Source: Fasciolopsis buskii (lineage: Eukaryota > Platyhelminthes > Trematoda > Plagiorchiida > Fasciolidae). Taken from it: 64,000 bases of DNA. The stretch lies in contig LUCM01010445.1 in assembly GCA_008360955.1 (NCBI GenBank), forward strand, positions 81,593 to 145,592, written 5' to 3'. Below, in pieces: positions 56,096-64,000 of the stretch (position 1 is the stretch's first letter; each line of letters starts with the position of its first letter). Below the pieces are notes generated by a model that worked only from the letters and a program-made list of their open reading frames with translations, searched no databases and was not told the origin of the DNA. The position numbers and the translations under genes were made by a program.

Positions 56096-57874
56096 TAGAA
56101 TAAACCCTTTCCGCTAAACTCGTGCGTGTTGCATGTAATAAGAGGGCGAGTATCTGACAGTCACACAGTACCATCCCAGGGAACCCCAACAAGGGTGATC
56201 CGATTGAAAAGAGAATACGTCGGCATGTATAAATGTGAAGAACTGTTACCGTAGCAGCAGAAATCACTGAGTCAATAGGAAAAACTCGCTGGCATAAACG
56301 ATTAACGGTGATTGCTGAGTCTTCTAAGCATTCGTCCCCTTGTTTTATTAATTAAGCATTTACAGTACACTTGGTGGATAGCCAGTGTACACTCACGTGT
56401 GCTGCTTGGGAACAAAATGACACCAGAAATAGTTTGCAATGGGGATGAAAAGTAGTCCCCAAAGAAATATTACGGAACATTTCCGAAGACTAAAACCATA
56501 ACCGGTGTAATTCAAAACAGAAATAATAAAGCTTTCAATGAACCGCTGTTTGCATAACTATGATTACTGTGCAACCAACTATAATCCTTTAAATCGAAGA
56601 CGATTTATTCGGCTCTTTGAATTCTGTGTAGCAGACATCCCCAACTAACGTATGCGTTTCAAATCATTATTACCCAAGCAGAACATCGATCCCAAGCACC
56701 CTCGGAAGTGGCGTTTGTTTTCTGCAGTCTTCGGATAATTTTAAGCGCAATAAACGCATGGGGAAAAACTAAATGAGTTCCGACTATACAAAGGAAATCA
56801 TGAAGTTTTAGGTGAAAGGGGAGAAAACGGTCACTTTTGTAAATAGTTCATTCCCAAATTAAAAGTCTATGTATTGTTAAATACGTGATTGCAACTGATT
56901 TTCCTAGAAGTTTGAAGGATCACCATTAAGAACCACAACTGTTTCAGGTGAATTTTTCGAAACTGCTAAGTAACTATTTATGTCAAGTTCCTGTCGTTTA
57001 AACTCATCTTGGTGCCCCCTTCGTTTGCCCCAATCTAGTAGATGATCCGCACTGATCGTCTCGCCTATTGAGCTTCGGCTCACAGAGTTTTCTCCATGCC
57101 TTGCAGATCAAAAAAATTTGCACCCTTGGAGGGGCACCGTCTCAGTATACCACACCTTGCAATGAGTCATACTGTTCACCGTTTCAGTTTACTACTTGAC
57201 TAATTTCTTTTCCTGGGCATGGTTAATAACTAGGTTTCTGTCGACGATCTGTCATAACGTTTCACTAAATACGTGGAATACTTCGCCGTTATCCACCAAG
57301 TACGTTTTGAATGCGCCACCATCATTCGCGTGATGTCATATCACCTGCTATTGAATTTGCCTCCATTGACGACTAGCAATGCCATTTACTAGTAATGATT
57401 TGATCTATTGCTTTAGAGAGTCCTGGGTCAGTTTTGGTGAGTATACCAGTCCTTATACCGACCTCAGCTTTTTGACCGACCAGGAACCTATACATTGAGT
57501 TGAAAGCTGAATCGACTGAAACAAAGTTAATTCTCAACAAGAGGTTGCTACACTAGATTTAGAGTTTGATAATCCACGGCAATAGTAACAGCTATCACAT
57601 TATGACTACTGGCTACTTAGGACTAGTGATAACGAGATGAAATGCGTCACCGAAGAGGACCTAGTTTTGCTATTTTCCGATCGGTTACCCCGCCCGGCAC
57701 GTCGATATTTAGCAAAAAGCTCGCTTGTTTAAAACTGATTGGCTTCACCCTATCGAAGACAAACGGTTCATGTTTACATAAAATACATGGTAGACGTCAG
57801 ATCAAAATTGACTTCTTGGACAACTGCTCAGCAAACTACCACTCAGTAAAAGTTGTCTGTAACACAGCCAAAAT
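56096..57874. other. No assignable gene
   Basis: Short frames on both strands; nothing recognised. Confidence 0.4.
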
Positions 57875-58028
57875 CTACTGAACGTCTTCCGACCACTGCA
57901 CTGCTTTAACAGCAGACTCAGGTACAATGCTGTCAACAGCACGCAGTACGTCTTGGGGAGTAATGTCCGGGAGCACTTGGCAGTGGGCATTAAAAGTCGA
58001 CCGGAGTGCGAAGTTGAGCAAAAACATG
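57875..58028 (-). CDS. Possible exon, unidentified
   Basis: A minus-strand segment of 50 codons from an ATG to a TAG at 57875-57877. It reads as a balanced helical protein: STFNAHCQVLPDITPQDVLR, then VDSIVPESAVKAVQWSEDVQ. An in-frame TAA lies just before it, so it would need an acceptor at GATGTAAAG, which has a poor pyrimidine tract. It could equally be a retroelement gag scrap. No family assigned. Confidence 0.28.
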
Positions 58029-58790
58029 CTTTACATCCAACTACACATTGGCGAATTGCCATTACAAAGTGGATCATCAAAACCATTTGACTAGGATGAA
58101 CAAACCTCGCTCACTCCTACTAAGGTTCTAATGCGGTATGCCGGGACATATCTGCAAGATGTCATCAGTGAATTGAGAATATGGTTAACGAAATGCCTTT
58201 TGCTAAATAAACAGCATTCCGTCATGTTATGAAATATCTGATGCTTTAACTATGGCAATCTTAGAGCAGATTAAGCAGCATGGCAGTCTCTGCTGCTATG
58301 CAAACTGCATTGTGCGCGACAAAGAAAAACTAAGAACTGACATGTCTCCGTAATCAATAACAAACAGCGATTCGTACTTGAATTTCTCCGTTTGTGGGTT
58401 TGTCTACTGACTTGTGCAGGACTTCCTCATATGATTATGTGCATGTGCTGTGTTTGGGCACAACCGTTTATTGGACTGTTGGCGTGCGGTGCACTTTCGC
58501 AAAGACCAACCCCTTTTCAGGTTCGGAGTCGTTAATTGACGTTTGGTTGCCGTGAAGAAAAGTCTACCATATAGCAGACAGACGAATTTCCTAAAAAAAC
58601 ATCACGAACCCAAAGACATGGAATAATGGGAAGCCGCGCAGTTCAGACAATCTTCGTCGTCTATAACGAAAATTATACTTTCAACCGCAAATGCTAGAAG
58701 AAACGTATTTCGGCATTTACATACTTAACTTTTTATGTGGATTAAATAAACCAACATTCTAAAATAATAATTAAACTTCGTAAAATATGT
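58029..58790. other. No assignable gene
   Basis: Short frames only, up to the left arm of the possible DNA transposon. Confidence 0.4.
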
Positions 58791-59253
58791 CCAGTCAGCA
58801 CTAACGCCCCGAAACAGTCCCAGAACATTTGCAAAAACGACTGCAAACGTACTTCTTTGCAAAAAATTGGGCCGTTTTGGATCGTTTTTCGAATTTCCCC
58901 GACCACATTAAAACCGCGTAGTAAGACTTACTAGATCACCGGGGGCCACAATGACTATTTTTTCGTATATTCTATGAACTTTTGGAATTTCCGTGAAGGA
59001 AAATCATCAACTGCGTCCTGTCCACGTAATTATTTATCCACTTCTCAAAACTGTCAATCGCGTCGCTCGATATATGAAATCAGTAATATACTACTGCTTC
59101 AGCCTTCGGAGAAAAACAAAAACCGGAAGTGTTCAACTTACGACTTTATCAGTAAATATGCAAAAAAAAAACCCTATGATATAATGATACTTTGAAAACC
59201 GGTCCCCAGCTGACCGTTTTCGGGGCGTTTTAGCGACCCTTGTGCTGACTGGG
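58791..59253. mobile_element. Possible non-autonomous DNA transposon (MITE-like)
   Basis: The ends form an inverted repeat: CCAGTCAGCAC at 58791-58801 with its complement at about 59242-59252, and CGCCCCGAAA at 58805-58814 with its complement at about 59218-59227. A 14-nt difference lies between the two blocks. The interior has only short, overlapping frames and no transposase motif. A target-site duplication is not obvious. Confidence 0.4.
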
Positions 59254-59538
59254 TGGACTTCTCGCAAATTTTTAAGACTATAGTATTCAAAAACAGAAGA
59301 CGATTAAAATGACATAAAATAAAAATGCGCTACTTTAGAAGCTATTCGGGTACAATACGATGGACGAAGTACTGCCTGGGGGGCAAATTTTCACCAAAAA
59401 ACGTGAACTATACAAATGCACTCAATTACCCTGTGGAACCTGCTGCGCTGGAGAGAAACCGACTTCCGGGTATCCATAGGGTGGTGGGTTTTGTGGATAC
59501 GGTGGTACTAAAAATTAAGTAGGCCGAGAACGATTTAC

Positions 59539-59628
59539 CTTTCTCGGACATTTTTGCTTCCGTTGAACACAAAGGACGAAAATTCGGCCTCCAAACAAGT
59601 AATCGTAAGTCGTTCGAGGCACAAGTAG
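59539..59628 (-). CDS. Candidate internal exon, unidentified
   Basis: A 90-nt minus-strand segment between a good acceptor (CATTATTTCACTCAG) and AAAG|GTAAAT. All three frames are open. The phase-0 reading is LLVPRTTYDYLFGGRIFVLC followed by a basic end (QRKQKCPRK). Splice signals are better than average, but the frame and family are unknown. Confidence 0.3.
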
Positions 59629-59822
59629 CTGAGTGAAATAATGACTTAATTTGAAGGTAATACTGTTGCGCAACAATTCCTGATTGAGTTGGATAACCAA
59701 CACTGCCCCACCCTCCGTCTATAACTCCACAAGCAACTGGCTGTTTTGAAAAGGATCCTCTCCGGTGACCTTGAGTTTCGAAGTAACAAGAGTATCTCGG
59801 AAGGTGCAAGGCCAAGCCAGTA

Positions 59823-59850
59823 GTTCAGTTCCAGTTCCAGTTCCAGTTCC
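59823..59850 (+). repeat. CAGTTC hexanucleotide repeat
   Basis: Four to five tandem units of CAGTTC. In one plus frame it gives a Val-Pro repeat followed by about 45 open codons (LDPEACLHIALGSAGEVLAP) without supporting signals. Confidence 0.75.
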
Positions 59851-61736
59851 ATTTAGATTACAGAATGCACATTACGGTCTCTTAGATCCCGAAGCTTGTC
59901 TTCACATCGCTCTAGGTTCTGCAGGAGAGGTTTTGGCGCCCGCCATTCGGGTGTCTAGAATTCATCCGATACTATGCACTTCGGTTGGGCAATAACCCTC
60001 AGGTTCAGCTCATTCAGACTCGCTAAGAGAAACGAAAGGCTCATTGCTTCATCCCACACTGAAGGCAGGAGACAACACGGGTCTCAAGAGTTCGTACTTC
60101 GAGCCAAGAATGTAGAAGGAAAAATCGGAAGCCTATGAACAATTTATTGCGGGCACCTCGGGGCACGTGTCCCGAGATAAATGGTGTGGTTTACGTCACA
60201 TATTTACGACGATTTTGCTGGGAGCGCTTATGCAGGTTTTCCCTCATGCCCAAATGTTGGAAAGCATCCACGTCCTACTGAAAAAAGACGTCTGGGATAA
60301 AACCCGACACGCCTTCACGGTTTTGGTGTTACCCTGAAGATTGATTTCTGTCCATCGAGAAGATTCGTCAGTCGCGTGACTTTTATTCATACCCCTCAGT
60401 AATTCCGGTGGCCGAATGCTGCGCCCGTGAAAGGCACGGGGTTTTTCTTCGAAGGGGGAAGATTAAGCTTGCATAGAGTATCGCAGCCGAAGTCATCCTG
60501 CGCACTTTAGAGAGGTATGGAAATCTTCTATTCAACTTGGGACGACGTTAACCAAAAACTAGACGATGAAACTCTGGACCTATAGGCCCTCAACCTCGAC
60601 AACGGCGTTGAAAATAGTCAGTCCATGACAAGTGAGTTGCCAGGTTCACGGCACTTTGAGTAGGCATGTGTTTTGCCGACCGATTCGGTACAGCCTCTTC
60701 ATGAACGCTGAGGAGACTTCCGACCGTAGTACTTAAAGACCTGATAACATCAGTGGAGAAACGTTGTGTGATTTTGGGATGCACGCTGGATCATTGATAA
60801 ATAGAAAAATTAGCCGTGTTGAGTTTCCTTGTACGATACGCGATGCAAGCGGTTGCCGGCCTGCATAGACAGGCAATTACATCAGAGCGCGAACCATTTA
60901 ACTGACAGCGCTGCGATGCTGCCGTCTTTATTTCACTGCTTTCTCATCGGATATTTGGATGGATTATGGCCTGTTTTCGCCGCCGCAGTGGGCCGGAATT
61001 ACTGCTGTCTCAAAACCGTATTTTTTCTGGCATTGGCTAGAAGGCAGTTTTAAATATGCCCGTCCGGCGAATATATTCATTCCGGCATTAATAAGTACTA
61101 ACATCTGTTCTCTGTTTGCGACAATATAGGATCTGTCCCTCACATTTCAACCACGGATCCATGTGCAAACGTCTGTTGGTTTCCTACATGAAACGTAGCA
61201 GAGCCTGGATATCGCGGATTTACTCGCGTCGATAGACAGGTTCAGACTGCATTGACAAGACACAGTTTTGGACAAGGAGACGACGGGAGACGGCTTTCAA
61301 GCTATCATATTTTGTAGCACGCCATTCCGTTACAAGTGACAACTATATATTTTTGCCCATGCTACGCAGTATTATGTAAGTAAATGCCTGTCGGAAGCTC
61401 GGCTGCAGTGGTGTGCGGGGGCAGCTAGGTTGGCGGATTACACCTCCTGTGTTCACCCCCAAACGGTGTTTTCAGGTAGCGTGGCCGGCACTCGGTCAGC
61501 CCCACCCATTAGCACTGTTGTAGTAAACATCACTGTAGCTCCTACGTTCACGTGCACCACTTTGTACTGGCTTCCTCTTGCTTCTTCCCAAAATTCTTCT
61601 GCCAAAACCATAAAAATCGGACTCACGAATGGACAGTGTTTTTATAGACATCTGATATACACCGACGCTTACAATGCATTTTGACATCCGAAAATAGCTA
61701 GGGACCGTCATTTTTCATCAATCTTTATTCCGCCCT
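59851..61736. other. No assignable gene
   Basis: Short frames. GGTGTTTTCAG at about 61477 is acceptor-like and is followed by about 70 open codons (SVAGTRSAPPISTVVVNITV), not identifiable. Confidence 0.35.
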
Positions 61737-62246
61737 GTGGAATATGGCAATAGACCGACGCTGTTAGCAACAGTTCTCCACAAAAGTCCACCAGACGTTG
61801 CCTTATTTGATTCCGGTTCTCCTTCTTTTTCTCTGGAGCCACCTTCATCTCTGGACCAAGCTAAAATTCACGAAATCAAGTTGCTCAAAACAAACCTCAT
61901 GTATTATTCTTACGGTTGCACAATTCCCATCCAGTATCACCACTCTTTTTGCTCCACAGACTGTGCTTTCAGATTTTTGCATTTTATGCTGCCTCATATG
62001 ATATCCAGTCTGGTGTTCACTCATCTCCATTCCATTACAGCATACATATTGATCATCATCTCGAACACAACTCTCTTGATTTTCGAGGATCCCGATCAAC
62101 AGGCGGTGACAGCTATTGCCCTCCAGCCATATTTTGCGCTCGCCATACGCACCTTTGCTGCATTCAAACATGGCATTATTCGCAGTGCAGGACGTGTGAA
62201 CAGTCACAGAATAATCTATACGAACCATTATCTAGCTTTGATTTAA
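61737..62246 (+). CDS. Possible terminal exon or chance open frame
   Basis: A 169-codon plus-strand frame, the longest unassigned one in the window, ending in TAA. It begins in a Ser/Pro-rich part (FDSGSPSFSLEPPSSLDQAK) and continues Ile/Leu/His-rich. The same stretch is also open in a second plus frame and on the minus strand, which points to a low stop-codon density from pyrimidine-rich composition and not to selection. No domain, no convincing acceptor. Confidence 0.2.
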   Translation: MEYGNRPTLLATVLHKSPPDVALFDSGSPSFSLEPPSSLDQAKIHEIKLLKTNLMYYSYGCTIPIQYHHSFCSTDCAFRFLHFMLPHMISSLVFTHLHSITAYILIIISNTTLLIFEDPDQQAVTAIALQPYFALAIRTFAAFKHGIIRSAGRVNSHRIIYTNHYLALI

Positions 62247-62869
62247 AGCCCCATGCTCGGGAAATCACATTGCCTGTTACGATCTTGTGAGCGAAACCAC
62301 ATTGCATTATATGTTTGGTTTCCGTTTTTGTGTTCGCACCGTGCCTTCTTGGCCCAATTTTAATCTTACCTTGCGCATGACTCTCGTACGTCGAGAATTA
62401 TACAAAAACAAACAAACCTTCCAAATTACCAAAGGTCGCTCTCATCCCCTCTCCCTTCGATTTGTGTTGTCCGTGTCACCTGTGCATCATTTATGTAAAA
62501 CTTGACCTTGCCTTGCACGTGCATCTCGCAAATCAAGGAATATGCGTTATTATTATTAATGTTAATATATCAAAGAGAAAATTTTCCCTTGCCTAGAGCC
62601 TTTTTCATGACCTGATGGGATACCTCAAGAAGTGAAGCAAAATAGCATAAGCAAACTATGTTCATGATAAAACATCGAGGGAGTCAAGCTTTGCTATGTC
62701 GCTTAGTGTAAAAGAATACCTTTCTCCTCACTAGAGTTAGCAGTTGCCAAGTAAAAGAACATGTACAAGTGCTGCACTGGGGGGACCACTCAAATCAGAG
62801 CGGATACATTCGAAACTGCCGTTGGATAACCGGAGTCAGTGACTGTAGATGTGGGGAAAGTTTCCGTTG

Positions 62870-62965
62870 ATTAGATCCAAATACAAAATCATCAGTTGGA
62901 ATCGAACCCTGACCTGGATGACACCCACCCATGCTCTGGCTTACCGTGCATGCGCACGAGGAAAA
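62870..62965 (-). mobile_element. Possible tRNA-like SINE head
   Basis: The minus strand has a perfect B box, GGTTCGATTCC (complement of 62898-62908). An A-box-like GCCAGAGCATGG lies upstream but does not fit TRGY at its start, and no cloverleaf folds. Low-confidence SINE remnant. Confidence 0.3.
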
Positions 62966-63237
62966 CTACGGTGGCACATGCAAGTAGGCTCTGGATATAG
63001 CACGGCCCGTTGTGCACTTAGATGAACCACTTCTAAGTCTCACATCTTCACTGTAGCGGTGGTTTATTACGAATGCAATTGAGAAATACAGTACACTTTG
63101 GTGAAATACACTCGGGTTATGCCTAATTCCGAAAACAAACACCTGGCACTTGTGAGTCAATCACAGAGAGGAGAGATGATGAATATCAGGACCGAGTGAC
63201 ACAAGGAATGTATAGAAAAATCTATGCGCCATGTATT

Positions 63238-63343
63238 GATTTTTATTGTGAATGATATAATGCTAATAACAAGATAGTCGAAACGTTGCTGAGCTACATC
63301 TAACAACAAAGCCGTTAGTAACATTATATCATTCACAATAAAA
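63238..63343 (+). repeat. Stem-loop repeat C, copy 2
   Basis: TTTTTATTGTGAATGATATA at 63238 and onward is mirrored by its complement ending at 63343. The two 31-nt arms differ at about three positions, around a 44-nt loop containing GAAACGTTGC. The right half matches 42835-42905. It could be a fold-back element or two opposed retroelement tails. Confidence 0.55.
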
Positions 63344-64000
63344 AGAGTCGAAGTTAACACTGTTCGATGTTGATTGTTGCCGGGCGATCTATAACAGCGT
63401 TCGGGTTCGTCATAATTTAAGTCGATTTTGCCAGTATAGTTTTGAAGTGGCAAACGCCAGGCCTACCTGATCAGCCAGCAATAATGGTTGTCTTTTTTCT
63501 ATTCAAAACGTAAGACTGTGGCCTGCCATTCGAGCATTATTAAAACAAATTCGATTTTATACTTAAGCAAACTGAAAATAACTTCATGACAAAATGAACT
63601 GTCAGCTAGTAGTGACTGATTCTTAAGTTTCTTCCCAGTCCCAATATTGATTTATGCTGTTGGTGAGTTTGCATTTCACTCACTAACCTAGACCAGTTTT
63701 ATCGTTGATTCCCGACTACTATGATATCCATCTTGCATATCAAACTCATGCCGGAGCGCAAATCAAGACGTGAACCCAAAAATGCATGTGGATCCTATTA
63801 ACAACAACAAACAGCTCAGTGAAGAAGTACACCCGTCAAAACTGAACGGATTCTCTAGATTTTAACTCTCGATCTTTTAAAACACTTTGGGTGCAGAAAA
63901 AAGAATATTTGATTACAAAGATGCTTTGCAATTAGACAAACTAAGTACGACCTTCATTAGCGCAAACTTTGAACGTCACTTGGAGATGTGAAAATATTGT
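63344..64000. other. No assignable gene
   Basis: Short AT-rich frames to the right edge; nothing recognised. Confidence 0.4.

Noticed and set aside
61737..62290. Long overlapping open frames on both strands (169, 124 and 127 codons)
   Set aside because: Three frames are open at once, none with a domain or splice support; this fits low stop-codon density. Listed only as a low-confidence possibility in one frame.
1..64000. CRISPR arrays, prophage, operons or integrons
   Set aside because: No regular spaced direct repeats, no bacterial gene architecture; the window is eukaryotic.

Overview
The window looks like nuclear DNA of a parasitic flatworm, most likely a digenean trematode (fluke). Genus cannot be fixed from sequence alone. 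Reasons: coding capacity is split into small exons by GT..AG introns; there are no operons, ribosome binding sites or bacterial genes; AT microsatellites are abundant; and there are many decayed copies of one RTE/CR1-like LINE family, Penelope-like elements (PLEs), tRNA-derived SINEs and a mariner relic, a mix typical of flukes. Family names come from recognising motifs, not from a database search. One N at 47329 shows this is assembled sequence.

Layout. 1-232: C-terminal end of a LINE that runs off the left edge. 2.8-6.5 kb, minus strand: several short open segments with compatible splice sites, probably the 3' half of an unidentified gene. 8.2-8.43 kb, minus strand: a good candidate terminal exon of a second gene. 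12.465-15.243 kb, plus strand: the clearest host gene, the last two exons of a C2H2 zinc-finger protein whose finger pair resembles the Ikaros/hunchback C-terminal dimerisation fingers. 13.0 and 17.2 kb: tRNA-derived SINEs. 19.9-21.2 kb: a mariner relic abutting a dead LINE. 24.36-25.29 kb: a Penelope-like element with an open GIY-YIG endonuclease frame inside long inverted repeats, followed at 25.44-25.86 kb by another PLE tail. 29.4 and 45.9 kb: two copies of a dispersed repeat. 30.66-31.69 kb: a second PLE, broken by a 142-bp near-perfect inverted repeat. 36.43-36.53 kb, minus strand: terminal exon of a LITAF-domain gene. 46.55-47.76 kb: two LINE reverse-transcriptase copies head to tail. 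50.7 and 51.96-52.79 kb: further LINE fragments. 58.79-59.25 kb: a possible non-autonomous DNA transposon. The rest is mostly intron or intergenic sequence with nothing I can name.

The host genes do not form a pathway; they are separate intron-rich genes with retroelement debris between and within them. The most notable structure is that both PLEs carry an inverted copy of their own 3' part, as expected of Penelope pseudo-LTRs, and that two PLE tails carry a degenerate hammerhead-ribozyme-like core. Exons without a recognised domain are inferred from splice signals, frame phase and openness only, and their confidence is set low accordingly.
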